This document shows positions 35,613 to 47,185 of a stretch of DNA of 64,000 nucleotides, piece after piece. The notes below the pieces were generated by a model. It was given only the letters and a program-made list of their open reading frames with translations, was not told the DNA's origin and did not search any database. Every line of letters begins with the position of its first letter. The first letter of the stretch is position 1. Source of the DNA: Plantago ovata (Eukaryota > Streptophyta > Magnoliopsida > Lamiales > Plantaginaceae); NCBI GenBank assembly GCA_028274465.1, contig CM051457.1, forward strand, positions 102,113,982 through 102,177,981, read 5' to 3'. Made by a program: the position numbers and the translations under genes.

Positions 35613-36321
35613 GCATTAAACGGTTAAACCTATCAAAACTTCGATTACATTTAAAGCTTTTCCATTAATAAAATTGGAGTTTACTTCAAAGATATTCCAT
35701 TGGTCTTCTGGTTTCGGTAAATCATCTTTATCAACATCTGATTTTAGAGTAGTATCTTTTATCCAATACAAATAGCATCCCAGTACTTGATATTCATCGA
35801 TCTATGATGGATTCTCATTGTAGAACTCTAAAAGTCATAGTTGAACCAACCAAATTCGATAAGTGGCCAGTGTTTAACTCCATCATGTTGATACCAAATC
35901 GAATAACCTAAAAATAAGTAGTCGGATCCGATGACACGTGAAGATTCAAGGATCTCACTTTGATATAAATCTGCAATACATTGTTATGTTAACGTTGAGT
36001 ATGATGTCGAGTACAAGTTGAGAACAATGTTAACACAATAGTACAGTCATTTTCGATACGCATGTCCCATATAATAAATAAGTAGTATCTAAAATGTTCT
36101 TGTATATTGTAAAATTTTATAAGGCTTGTAAGATAAGAATGAGGTAAAAGATCTAAGAACTGAAAGAGCCTACTAGGTCTCCTACCATCCTTAGAATAGA
36201 TCAATCTATCAATCTACACTTTTCCCCGAATTGTATATAAACAAGGTAATGAATGACCAAACAGAAGCATTAATACTCAAATTAATTACAATAAAAAAAA
36301 ATCAAATTATAAATAAATTAC
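35613..36321. other. Intergenic, no feature recognised
   Basis: AT-rich sequence with short ORFs only. No splice-bounded coding stretch or repeat ends seen. Confidence 0.35.
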
Positions 36322-36382
36322 CTTTGTCTTTCACATGCAAGGTCTCGCCCGTAGCAGCTTTCTCTTTCTTGGCCTCATTTTC
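36322..36382 (-). pseudogene. Exon-like fragment, Lys/Glu-rich
   Basis: Bounded on the minus strand by CTTGTTAG and an AAAG|GTAATT donor, reading ENEAKKEKAATGETLHVKDK with no stop. It may belong to the rearranged NOT4 remnant next door or to another lost gene. It has no identity of its own. Confidence 0.3.
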
Positions 36383-36785
36383 CTAACAAGCAATCAAGCT
36401 AAAACACCTAGAATTGTACAAGAGAATTCAATCAAGGCAATTGATCCTCCAAATGCTTAATAGTGCAAACAACAACTAAGGAAATATTCAGACATATACC
36501 CAATGTTGGAACCTCGGTGTTCACAAGGGAAATGTGAGAGTTAGAAGATAGAACAAGAGAGTAATAACAAAATGAAACTTGTACATTAACATTGCTAAAA
36601 TACAACAATAAAGAAATTTACAAAGTAAACTTCCATTTCTTTCTTCACACCACAGAATGTCATGTCTTCAAGCAACTCCGAAGAAGTGATTAACATGAGC
36701 CAAGAACTCAGTTTGGCATGTTACGTCTTTGTAATGTGTGTCCTACGCAGTAGGAGTTGTGATTTTCCTTTTTAATGTTCGACAG

Positions 36786-36913
36786 ATCTGTCTTTGGTGT
36801 TGGCATCATATGATGCATATAGCTAAGAAAAACAAGATTCAAGGGCTATGTCCTGGATGTCGTACTCCTTATAACAAGGAAATGATTCTTGAGGCTCGAA
36901 GAACCTGTTGTAG
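36786..36913 (+). pseudogene. NOT4-type RING exon (plus strand)
   Basis: An acceptor TTCGACAG precedes ICLWCWHHMMHIAKKNKIQG then LCPGCRTPYNKEMILEARR, ending at GTAAGG. This is the C-terminal half of the C4C4 RING of CNOT4/NOT4, the ubiquitin ligase of the CCR4-NOT deadenylation complex. No upstream RING half was found in its proper place. The RRM exons of the same gene family lie 0.3-0.7 kb away on the opposite strand, so the locus is rearranged. Confidence 0.75.
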
Positions 36914-37206
36914 GTAAGGAAAATGTGGTGTTTGCAGAAAATATAAAAAAATCTAATTCTAAGAGATCACAGATCACCATGGGGTAAAACACATGTGAAA
37001 GCTAACTTTAGTACGTACTGCTACGGTTCACACATAATTTTAAACAGCCAGAGCATCTGGACCTAATGATCTCACATATCAGACTTTATTCGGAACCTCA
37101 GACTGGTATACTAAACAAACTCAGTAATTCTCAAATGTACAGTTCAAAAAAGCATGACGTATTACAGAAGCTAGAACTGAGTTGCAACTACAAAGTTGGA
37201 ACTTAC

Positions 37207-37545
37207 ACGCTGCAACTGTTGTTTGCAAAATGTTGTATGTGACCAGTTGCTGTCCGAGAGACAGACACCTTCAATATCCTTCCATAGCAACCAAAATGAT
37301 TTTTGCAATGTTGAAGCTGTTGAAATACAAAATTTCGTCAGGCCAACAAGAGATATGAGAATAAAAAACAGCAACAAACAACACAGGTGCTTACATCCCC
37401 TTTTGTGAAAGTAGGGGGCAGGCCAACAACGTACACAACGTTCCTCTGTATTTCTTGTACACTGCACAGGTGCATTCGGCCGCCCAAGGTCTTCTTGTCT
37501 CCTTTATGTGCGGGTTTTTTCTCCACATTCACGTCAGACAGCACC
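37207..37545 (-). pseudogene. NOT4-type linker and RRM exons (minus strand)
   Basis: Exon 37395-37545 reads VLSDVNVEKKPAHKGDKKT..., RMHLCSVQEIQRNVVYVVGL (RRM RNP2 strand) and ends at a GTAAGC donor. Exon 37207-37316 follows CAACAG and reads ...NHFGCYGRILKVSVSRTA, TGHIQHFANNSCS, ending at GTAAGT. Both are clear relatives of the NOT4 RRM. Several otherwise invariant residues differ (HFG for YFG, missing DE block) and no further exons are found. Together with the inverted RING exon this is a scrambled pseudogene. Confidence 0.75.
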
Positions 37546-37824
37546 CTTCGATAAAGAACAAAATACTTACTTAAGAATCTCCTTAAATAAGGTGCTGAAA
37601 TAAGAAAAAAAAAAGCACGAGTAAATGCTATTGGATGTTACAAATTATCTAATTAATATTATGGGTTTCATCTAGTTGATAAGTTCAATACTCAGCTTTT
37701 CAAATAAGTTTTTAAAGCTTCATAGATTTTACATGCTATTAAAATTATGGATTATCTGCACATTTAATATTTAATCCTTGATTTACCGTAGGTTGGAATC
37801 CTTTTTACCTAAATATGGATATGA
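37546..37824. other. Flank left of CACTA element A
   Basis: AT-rich, no gene seen; likely old intron or intergenic sequence of the NOT4 remnant. Confidence 0.3.
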
Positions 37825-38746
37825 CACTACAAGAAAAAAGCATTTTAGCGACTGATGCCATCCGTCGTTATACGGGACCGAACCGTCACTACAACCCATT
37901 AGCGACGGATAAGCCGTCGCTAATTAAATAAGCGACGGATGAATTCATCCATATCTACCGTAAGCGACGGATTAACTAATCCGTCACAGAGTTCATCGTT
38001 GACCAAAGTGGGGACAGATCGGTTCATCCGTCGCTAAAAATTTAGCGACGAAAGAATTTATTCGTCGCTGTCGGTAGGGGCACGTGTCTGGATGTGGTGT
38101 AGGATGTGTAGCGACGGATGGTTTTATCCGTTTTTATCTTTAGGGACGGATGAAATCATCCGTCGCTAAATCTGCTGTAGAGGAAAAAACAATTTTGCTC
38201 TATTTTAGCAGCCAATTATACCCAAACCTGTACAGCCAATATATACATCAATTCTCAATTCTGTACAGCCATAAAATAAACTAAAAATGATGGAAAATCA
38301 TTAATATAAATAGACAAAGGTTGCAAATTCATTGCACACGAATGTAAGGTGTTGAATATTCTATACTAGTTACAATGCATGTAAGCTAACTCTAAACATC
38401 CAACATTGCAAAGTAACAAGTTCAAGTCCAAGTCCAATGGATCCCAATCCACACCAACATGCCTATAAAACAAAATGGAAAGGAGAAATTACAAGATTGA
38501 ACATGAAGAGAACATACGTAAATTCACTGGCACAGTGGTGACTAACATATCACCCAAGCACATATAGTGGCTAACATACCACTCACACCAATGAAACAGT
38601 TTGTAAACGTACCGTGATAGCAATAATGCATTGTGAATCACACAGCTGGCATGGGAGGCTGAAGTGGACGAAGGAGGGGATTTGCACATACAAAGAAACC
38701 ATACAAAATGAAATATGTAAGTTCATATGTACACATCATATGCAAC

Positions 38747-40459
38747 TTATTCAGTAATTAATAAAACTTTCGTACTTAGTGCATAAACAAAGAAAGCACA
38801 CAGAAAATACATGCAAGTATAGTTCGTACCCTCTTCATCGCCTGTGGCTAAGTCCACATATGTGTCATCGTGAAGCTGTATGACTTCATCAGTGGCATGA
38901 ACGGGGTTCCTATCAAGTGCACCCAAGTCCACACTCGCTTCTTGGTAGGAGTTAGTCGTTGTGTCATCATCCTCAATATACTCGGCCTTAGAGCGTGCGC
39001 GTATATGGATAGTAGCCACCCAGTCAGATTGGGCCCGTTTCATGGAGGGATATGGAAGATACATCATCTGGCGTGCTTGAGTAGCCAAGATAAAAGGTTC
39101 ATACTTCTTGTACTTCCTCTTCAAGTTAATGTCAACCGATTCATACTGCTCATTCATCTTTGTACCTTTTGGAGTAGGATCAAACCAATTAACTTCGAAC
39201 ATGAAGACCCTTTTCTTAGGGATTCCGGGATATTCAAGTCTGATGACTCGATTCAACTTCCCATAGAAATCAAACATGTCAGGTGATCCTGTATCTGCTG
39301 CGTTGACAGAAACCCCTGAGTTGGTTGTTTCCATGGCCGAGTTAGAATGGCCAACCGTGTGGATTCTCAAGCCATTAACTATGTAACATTCATATATGTG
39401 TGCCAATCTATGGCCTAGCTGCAAGGGCATATAGATATGGATCAGTAATCACATTCTCTTCATTTCTGACATAGTCCTTGAACCTATTTGGAAATTCAGC
39501 TTCCAACTTCATGGTACGGTCATACTCAATGGTGTCATCTGCTATGAGTGGATCCTCTCGCAGACAACGCTCTTTGAAAGCACTGCACATGATTAAGTAA
39601 TGATCAGAAGGTGGCATTTAATGGGTGTCGAATGGAGATAGTAATTACAAAGTGAAAGGAGAAAGGCACTTACGTATTGAATATTATTTCGAATGGCCTG
39701 ACCTCTTTACAGTTCTGGAGGACATAGAAATGAGCTGCTTTAAGCTCTTTGCTTTAGGCTTGCATGCATATCTATGTAAGGTTTTTAATACTTGTACTTA
39801 AATGTGGTACATTACTGACCTCTCAAATGGATACATCCATCGATACTGTACTGGGTCAGCAAGCCTCGCCTCAAATGGGAGATGAACAGGTAGTGCTCCA
39901 TAGAATCAAACCAGCTAGGTGGTAAGAAACGCTCAAGCTTGCATAGAATCACGGGTCTGTCCTTCTCAAGACGTAGCAACACATCCTCGTGCACGACCCT
40001 TGTGCTTATATTCTTGAAGAATAAGCTCAAGTCAGTGAAAGCGCTCCGAACAGCTGGCCTAGGTAACAACTCTTGAAATGCAACGTCGACTAGTCTCTCC
40101 ATGAACACATGACAGTCATGGCTTTTCATCTCATACATCTTCGTCTTCTGGGTATCCACACGAGTACCCAACTTAGATGCATAGCCATTGGGAAACTTGA
40201 TTGTCTTCACCCAATCAAAGAGTCGGGCCCTAGCATCCTTGTCAATGGCATAGCATGCTTTTGGCCATTTTCCATCAGCACTCTTCTTTGCCATCTCGGG
40301 CCTCTTACACCATGTATTCAATTCCTTCCTAGACTCTCCGTATCCTTTGTCTTACCAAGGATGTTGCAAATGGTGTTGAAGGTGTTCTCAAACACGTTCT
40401 TCTCAACATGCATGAAATCCAAGTTGTGTCGTATGAGAAGACTGCTCCAATAAGGCAAG
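38747..40459 (-). pseudogene. CACTA A transposase, 3' half (DUF4218 and DUF4216-like regions)
   Basis: Downstream part of the TNP2-like gene, separated from its 5' half by the solo LTR. In order on the minus strand: the end of the TNP2 domain (HNLDFMHVEKNVFENTFNTI, ~40433-40374), a frame break, a DUF4218-like block (CYAIDKDARARLFDWVKTIK, MKSHDCHVFMERLVDVAFQE, PVILCKLERFLPPSWFDSME; 40321-39812), a spacer with an intron-like gap, KERCLREDPLIADDTIEYD (39617-39408), and a DUF4216-like block (VFMFEVNWFDPTPKGTKMNE and YEPFILATQARQMMYLPYPS; 39430-38830). The final ORF runs into noncoding sequence near 38747. Confidence 0.8.
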
Positions 40460-42548
40460 TGTAAGAAAATATGGTCAGAGTTACCCCTAGGGTACGCAGC
40501 GGAATTTCAAAAATTTTCTTAACATACAGGTTAATTGATTATGCATATGTCGTATATATATAAACACGTCAATTAGAAGACTAACCTTACTTCCAAAGCA
40601 GCTTCCAAGTCTTCGTAATATTCCGGTGTATCTTCTCCTTCGTCAAAGTCGAAGATATCTACAATACTCTGTATATCTACAAGACAATAAGAGTTAGTTT
40701 CCAGCTCCTAGAACCTCAACCTTGGTATCCACGGATGAACAGCCTATCGGAAGAATGCTAGGATATTCTTTGTGTGACCAAGAAGACGGGGCGGTGATTC
40801 CTCCAGTGAGGTGGCGCGCGCGGGTGGCTAAGAGGAGGGGAGAGCTTTTTATTTTCTCTAAGAAAACTGGGTAGAATAACTATGAAAGTCTATTTCTGAA
40901 ACTGTGTAACTGTGTGTAAAAAGCTCTTCAATAGTCTACTATATATAGTAGTCAATAGAAGCCTAAAACATAAGCAATTAGACTTCGTAAAAGAATAAGA
41001 ATCTAATTCTTATCGCACAAGGAAACCAATATCAAGTCTAGATTCATTCCCAATCAAATCAAAACTCAATCAGGAAAATCTAACTTATCCCTTGGACTCT
41101 AATAGAGAAAGGAGTCGAACTCCTTCCCCTTACCCAGCCACGCACGCGCCTTGTCCTACGGGAGGTGGGTCCCAATTTTGGGACCCACTTATATTTCTAA
41201 GGCAATTCAAACTCCAAGTAGATTTTGCCCAAGTGCATATGTTAATTCTAAATTAACATATCCTTTCTAATCAAACCTCTATTATATTTCCAAAATATAA
41301 TCTTTAATTGTATTTACATAAAATACAATTAATCAGCCAATTCAATTAATAATTCCAAATCATTAATTGAGCCACCAAATATTATAATTAATTCCAAATC
41401 AATTATAATCCATCAATCACAATTAATTCCAAATTAATTGCGATTTCATCTTCAAGGATATTCTGATAAGCTGAATCACCACATAGTGTGACCCATAGGG
41501 CCTCATCGTATTAAGCAAGTCCTAGACTAGGCAACATGGAATTCCTAGACGGTTCCATTTGCAATATTAAATACGTGAGGACGTTTGAGAGGTTTCTCAA
41601 AGCTAACCCTTTCGTTGCGAAGCCTGTTGCGCTCAACGCGGCGATGGTAACGTCCCTTTATCAGACTTGCTCGAATGAATCTAGGATCAATGAAGTGTCT
41701 ATCCCAATAATACATCCACGGGCGTCTCAGGGAGTAGCTTGGTTAAGATATACTTATGACCATCATAATATATCATTTGCACTGGCCAGTGACTTTACCA
41801 ACACAACTATGCAGACTATGAGCAGTGCTCTCCTGTGCTACACTTGAGAGATGAATCCTTCACAGAATCACTTATCATCCCCATTTGTATGTAGCCATAA
41901 TCCTGGATCGTGTCTTAGGTCAGCTGCTTATTCAGAGCTGACATCGACGGGTCCACCAAGGATATGGGGCAACAAATGTGATGATAAAGTCCTGTAAGTA
42001 CAAAGGACGAATGGCATCACTTCGACAACTTACCGGTTCCCATAGACACTTCGGTGTAGAGTATACATCGATGGAAATGTCCGGTGGGTACTTCCATTGT
42101 TCGATAAAGCTTCTTCGAACAACTATGCGTAGTTATGGGAACGTTTCTCGATTGTCCAACAATCCGTTCCGTGGTCGTGCGATCGGCTCACACTTGCTCC
42201 AACAAGTATAACCTCCACGCATACTAGTCTCGTCTGGTTCATTCAGACCCCTACATCCGAGATGAACCTCGACTAGGGAGAGTTTGGGATAGATGATAAC
42301 TCACATAGCTCCCACTATCTGTGTGATCGGTCATCTATCCGAGGGGACATGTTTAATATCAATACAGACAATAATAGAGATATGACATGCTGCATGCCCG
42401 GTGTAATATAAATATGAAAGCGATACTCAATAGTAAAATGCAACAAACATATATTATATTACGTTGACCTGTGTAATAGTACATATATGCCCTTTATAAG
42501 GGCACCATGCCCTTAGTAAGGACTGTCTCTTGGACATATACACTATCA
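40460..42548 (-). mobile_element. Solo copia LTR inserted in CACTA A, TSD GCAAG
   Basis: Reverse-oriented copy of the LTR at 2083-4169 (2089 versus 2087 bp). Terminal TGTAAGAAAAT and ACACTATCA (plus strand) are flanked exactly by GCAAG at 40455-40459 and 42549-42553. The sister element B shows the uninterrupted target at ~56833 (AATAAGGCAAGTCCTAAAAG). Only one LTR remains, so the full element was removed by LTR-LTR recombination. The flanking ORFs on either side of it are the two halves of the transposase. Confidence 0.95.
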
Positions 42549-42553
42549 GCAAG

Positions 42554-44031
42554 TCCCAAAAGATACTTCTCTTCTTCCATCCACAAGTCTTGATGATCTT
42601 ATTGTTATGCTTCTCCCACCCTAACTCAGTCACTTTCTTTAGACCCAACTCATCAATAATTGCTAGGATCTCTTTGCCAGTTAGATGTTTCGGGGGCCCT
42701 TTCTCCACAACTACCCCTTTCTTGAATTGATCACTGTTCATTCGGAAAGCATGGTCTGGATCTAGAAACCTCCAATGACAATCAAACCAACTCTCTTTCC
42801 CACTCACAGTCAATCTAAAAGCATCAGTATCATCTAAACAATGGGAACAAGCAAGTCTCCCCGATGTCTTCAAACCAGACAACATAGAGTATGCTGGAAA
42901 ATCAGAGACTGTCCACAGAAAGTGTTGCCCTCAAGGTGAAGTTCGAGACATCATATGCAGTTAAACCCATCTGTACAAAGTCCTAGTCGTACATTCCTAG
43001 GTCCGGCTGCAAAATCTCCATAGAGCGTATCAAACTCTTTCCATGCTGGTGTTTCTGCTGGGTGCTCCATTACCTTAGGATCCTTTGGAGCCACTCTTTC
43101 ACTGTACCACCGCATCTTATCGGCTGTTGTGATGGATGCATACAACCTCTTCAGCCGAGGTGCTAGAGGAAAGTACCACATCTTCTTGAAAGATAGATTT
43201 CTTCTGTCGTTTGTATGATGCCCCCTCCTTGTAGCGACTGTATCTTGCATGGCCACAGAACTTTCACTCGAGTAGATCTTTGTCCTCCCCTCAATAAATC
43301 ATGCACATCTTCTCACAACAATCTATCTTCTCCATAGGCAACCCCATAGCTCTCATCTTTTTCTGAGCTTGGTAATAATCCTTAGACACTAGATTGGGTT
43401 GAGGACAACACTCGGATAGCAACTGAACATTGGCACTGAAGGCCTCCTCAGACTGGCCTCCACCCAATGCCTTATTAGCCATCATCCTAGACAACAAAGA
43501 CATCTCCGTGTGTGTATGGCATCCTGGCCATATGGGTTTCTTCGCAGCTTCCAACATGTCAAAGAATTTCTGGTCCTCCGCATTTGGTGGCTCCTCTGCA
43601 TCATTAGGAGCAAAATCTGGACCAACTAGATTATGCACCATCTCTTCCATCCGATCACCATCAGAAGCATGACGAGGTCGGGGAAATACTTGAGAACTAG
43701 TACGGGGGTTAGAGGCACTTCCCCTCCTTTGCCTCTTCTTCATCATCTGTGGGTCTATCGCAATGGGAGGTGGTGGTCGTTTCTCACCATGACAATCCCA
43801 TATAGCATATCCAGACAGAAACCCATTCCGTCTCAAGTGTTCAACTACCGTTGCAGGAGGCAAATAGTTCAAATTCCTACATTTTTTGGCGTTGCAAGGG
43901 CACTTTATAGAACCTTTGCTCACACAATTGAAATGTTCCAATGCGCATTCAATGAAGTCTCGAACACCTTCCTCAAAACTAGGAAGGATGATGCCATCAC
44001 CAACACGCTTGTACATCCAAGAACGATCCAT
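42554..44031 (-). pseudogene. CACTA A transposase, 5' half (transposase-associated domain and TNP2)
   Basis: Starts at ATG 44031. MDRSWMYKRVGDGIILPSF, GVRDFIECALEH, the zinc-ligand-like IKCPCNAKKC and HLRRNGFLSGYAIWDCHGE form the transposase-associated domain. The TNP2 core follows (QKKMRAMGLPMEKIDCCEKM, PLAPRLKRLYASITTADKMR, DTDAFRLTVSGKESWFDCHW, PPKHLTGKEILAIIDELGLK). A TGA replaces the conserved Trp codon after CMIY (43291), further breaks follow, and ~210 bp present in element B (the GSERRYSCWPVMLTPYNLPP region) is deleted near 42957. Inactive. Confidence 0.85.
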
Positions 44032-44758
44032 CAGATAAACTACCTATATATACAATCACCAATCTAAACAAAATAATATTAAGTACAAGATAACATAAAC
44101 ATCAATTAATTTCAACACCTAACATCCATACATCATTTAGTCAATACTCAATTCAACACCTATCATCCATACTCAATACTCAATAACCACTACAAATTCA
44201 ATTTCATCATAAATCTATCAAACTATCAAGTCCAAGATAATTATGTAATACTCAATACTTGCTAAACAACCTACAACCTAGTAGGAACTAAACATAAACA
44301 TGCAATTGCTCAAACACATTGAAAATAAATAAATGCCCAAATTTGTAAAAGTTAGGATTTATGCTAATTACCTTCAACTTTTGGAAAAATGGTCCATGGG
44401 TGATGAAATTGAATGCCCAATCTTGTTCCTTGCTCCACTAGCTTTGAATAGACTCTAATATTGCTCGATTTGGATGAGAAATGCGGAGGTTTGAATTTTT
44501 GGGGGAATTTTCGGGTGGAGGGAGAATTATACACAAAGAAGAAATGGGGGAGGAAGAAGACGATCGCGATCTGTATAGATTGCTTAGCGACGGATGAGAG
44601 TATCCGTCGCTAAACAGCGACGGATAACCTTATCCGTCGCTATAGGTTGATTATCCAATTTCTTTTCTTTTTATTTTTTAAAATTGTCAACTCCATTGTC
44701 AACCCAGTCCGGCTCCGTATCTTCTATTCCGTCGGTAAAAGCGAGATTTCTTTTAGTG
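44032..44758. other. 5' untranslated and subterminal region of CACTA A
   Basis: AT-rich leader/promoter of the transposase followed by paired TAGCGACGGAT...ATCCGTCGCTA motifs at ~44585-44645 and the degraded terminal repeat. Compared with B and the nested element, ~200 bases near the end are missing. Confidence 0.6.
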
Positions 44759-45166
44759 ATAGTTGAGATGTTGAGTTATAAAGAGAACAATTTTCTCTTC
44801 TCCACAAAAAATCAACGTGGAGAGTCATATTGCGTTCAAGGCTATAGAACTTCAGATTCAGATGCTTTCTAGTTGACAAAATTTTTGTGGCAGATCAGGT
44901 TTTGTGAAGCAAATTTCCACGAGTGTTTTCCAAGTCTTAGAGGAGTGTTGATGAACAAGGATAAAAAAGTCTCGCTGTTTTATGAGGATTTTGGTACTAG
45001 TACCAAATGTGTTGAGAATTTAAAGGTCCAATACAGGGATGTTTTGAAGATCATTGTGACCATCTTGAGAGCACTACGCCATTTTCATATGTCTGGGATT
45101 TACCATGGTACTTCCTCCATCTTTTAATAATTGATGTTTTGAGTTAATGCACAAAAATTAAGAAAC
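44759..45166 (+). pseudogene. Coding-like remnant, unrecognised
   Basis: The plus strand reads EMLSYKENNFLFSTKNQRGE, ...RTSDSDAF, a stop at 44870, then FLWQIRFCEANFHECFPSLR, VSLFYEDFGTSTKCVENLKV and ILRALRHFHMSGIYHG. The last segment faintly recalls the region before a kinase catalytic loop, but that is a guess. It is flanked by CACTA A on the left and a solo LTR on the right, so it is probably the relic of a host gene cut up by insertions. Confidence 0.35.
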
Positions 45167-45171
45167 CTATC

Positions 45172-46199
45172 TGTTGATAGGTAATTAGTGTTTTCCTCTG
45201 GAGCGTCGTCGCAAGGCGACAGTAGTGCTTTACTCTGGAGCGTCTGAAGCGTGAGTCTTCAAGCGCCTTCCATTCTTGTGCCTAGGACTTGAGATATAAC
45301 TTAGCAAGAGAGGGGGGGGGTTAGTGCCACAAGCCCGACTTGTCAATGATCAAGCCATAGGGACGACTTTACGTGTAAGGAGTTGGTAGGCTTCCCTAGT
45401 AAATGTAGAGTGAGAAAGTAGAGTGATGGGATGTGGTGATGCTTGAATGATTGAATAGTTTAATGGTTGGTACCTTGAATGGGGTGAGCCCCTATTTGTA
45501 CTTGTAATAGAATATTGACTGATCTCCTAGGATCGTGACAAGTGTCCGGTCCGGATTGAGCCTCCATTAGGCTTAGGCCCATTAAGAGTAGCCATGGGCT
45601 TTGGCCCAGACCTACTACTAGAGCTGGCAGGGGTAAAGTGGTCCTTTCGGGTGCCGGAAGGCTAGTAGAGCGTGTGTCGCCTTGGTACCGTCAGGGGACG
45701 GGGTAGTAGGACGCACCTTAAGCTGCTACGGTCCGAGGACCACATTTTCCTCTGGACCAGGACTTAGGCTATTAGCTCTTCCTTGTCGGAAGGAGTGCCG
45801 CTACGGTCCGAGGACCACCTTTTCCTCTGGACCAGGACTTAGGCTAGTAGCTCTTCTTTGTCGGAAGGAGAGCCGCTACAGTCCGAGGACCACCTTTTCC
45901 TCTGGACCAGGACTTAGGCTATTAGCTCTTCCTTGTCGAAATGAGAGCCGCTACGGTCCGAGGACCATCTTTTCCTCTGGACCAGGACTTAGGCTATTTA
46001 GCTCTTCCTTGTCGAAAGGAGTGCTGCTATGGTCCGAGGACCACCTTTTCCTCTGGACCAGGATTTAGGATATTTTGCCTTATCTCTTGCTGGGAGGACT
46101 ATGGTGGTGGGTAGTAGGACCCTTTTATCGTGGTCAGCCCCTAACGCCCTAGTACGCTCTTAGGCGCCTTTAGGGGTTGGACATATTCCGACACCAACA
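45172..46199. mobile_element. Solo LTR, 1028 bp, TSD CTATC
   Basis: Plus-strand termini are TGTTGATAGG and ATTCCGACACCAACA, i.e. TG...CA with TGTT/AACA ends. CTATC flanks both sides exactly (45167-45171 and 46200-46204). It is GC-rich for this region and contains a 75-bp tandem repeat. The minus-strand start TGTTGGTGTCGGAATATG looks like a canonical LTR beginning, so the true orientation may be minus. No internal retrotransposon sequence remains. Confidence 0.85.
45725..46085. repeat. 75-bp tandem repeat, about five units, in the solo LTR
   Basis: Units start at ~45725, 45800, 45875, 45950 and 46026 with GCTACGGTCCGAGGACCA and contain TTTTCCTCTGGACCAGGACT. Because 75 is a multiple of three, a plus-strand frame stays open and looks like a 25-residue protein repeat; this is a consequence of the period, not evidence of a gene. 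Confidence 0.85.
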
Positions 46200-46204
46200 C
46201 TATC

Positions 46205-46531
46205 ATTACCCTATATTTAATTTATAAAACACAATTTTGGTTTCAATTTAAAAAAAAAAAGTGAAATAAGATATAGTCAAATCAAAGGATTAAAAAATAA
46301 TAAGATAGAGAGGTCCCACCTATCCTATAGGGGATTAGAGCTAAAACTTCAAATATAGTGAAAAAATAAAAATTTGCTAAAACTTTAAATAAATAAAAGT
46401 GGAGGAAGTAACATAAAACCAGACTATGTTTCCATAGCTGATGAAGGGGTGAAACTCCTCAGATCTACCTTCGACAAATGTCCTGAGTACAACACATTCC
46501 AATCCCCAGAATCCATCTTGAGGAGGAATGA
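46205..46531. other. Host flank between solo LTR and element C
   Basis: AT-rich, no gene. If the LTR is removed, it joins the sequence before 45172 at CTATC. Confidence 0.4.
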
Positions 46532-46892
46532 CACTACAAGAAATCTGAGTTTTGGCCACAGATCTATCCGTGGCTAAAAAGACCGATCCGTGGCTAAAAG
46601 GGCTTAGCCACGGATAGATCCGTTGCTAATAAGCTCGTCGCTAAACTTGGCGTAGCAGCCTACTAGCAACGGATAAATATCCGTGGCTAAACTAGGCCAC
46701 GGATCGGTATTTTTTTTGTGACGGATAAAGGGTTGACCGGGTTGGATCCGGGCTTTGGGCTTAGCCACGGATAGATTTTATCCCTGGCTCAATTTGATTT
46801 TTTTTTAAATATATATTTCTTTTAATTGTTTTAAATTGTAATACACCTACAATATAATAATATATTAAAATATTAGTTTTTCAATGCAATAA

Positions 46893-46962
46893 GGGCTGCT
46901 GCAAGAATTGAACTCGCGATCTCTCGCATTTAGCGAGAATCATACCACTAGACCAAACACCC
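46893..46962 (-). tRNA. tRNA-Pro-derived sequence inside CACTA element C (degenerate)
   Basis: The minus strand begins GGGTGTTTGGTCTAGTGGTA like the block at 5090-5158 and keeps the A box. The anticodon arm is now a perfect hairpin, CTCGC-TAAAT-GCGAG, with only five loop bases, so no anticodon exists. The T arm GCGAG-TTCAATT-CTTGC keeps a B box (GTTCAATTC). The 3' acceptor strand has decayed and pairs poorly. Confidence 0.55.
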
Positions 46963-47185
46963 ATTTGCCTAGCTATTGATGGACAATGCCCCCAATCTAA
47001 CAATACATATGAAATACATCGTACAATAGGTAATGCCCCAATCTAACAAAGTAATAATACATATGAAATACATCGTACAATAGGCAATGCCCCAGTCTAC
47101 ATGACTTCTGTCCGGAAAACAACATATGCACAAGTGATCATAGTATATGCATCATGATATATGTACCTATGCCACATCTTCAGAG

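Larger units (their letters stand above)
37825..44758 (-). mobile_element. CACTA (En/Spm) transposon A, defective, with inserted solo LTR
   Basis: Left end CACTACAAGAAAAAAGC, right end TTTCTTTTAGTG (one substitution from the inverted repeat). Both subterminal regions carry many inverted copies of TTAGCGACGGAT/ATCCGTCGCTAA. The TNP2-type transposase reads on the minus strand (38840-44031). Flanking triplets are TGA and ATA, so no target duplication survives. A 2.1-kb solo LTR sits inside the transposase. Relative to sister element B it lacks ~210 bp in the transposase and the 3' subterminal stem-loop. Confidence 0.85.

Noticed and set aside
37822-44761. A target duplication for CACTA element A
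   Set aside because: Flanking triplets are TGA and ATA and the right terminus is mutated, so no duplication can be claimed.
44873-45127. A protein kinase gene fragment
   Set aside because: The resemblance is limited to a few residues before a would-be catalytic loop; too weak to name.
45682-46068. Plus-strand 128-aa ORF with 25-residue repeats
   Set aside because: It lies inside a solo LTR and stays open only because the tandem repeat period (75) is a multiple of three.
5090-46962. Calling the two tRNA-like blocks functional tRNA genes
   Set aside because: Both have altered anticodon loops and one has a mispaired acceptor; they are kept as tRNA-derived sequences.
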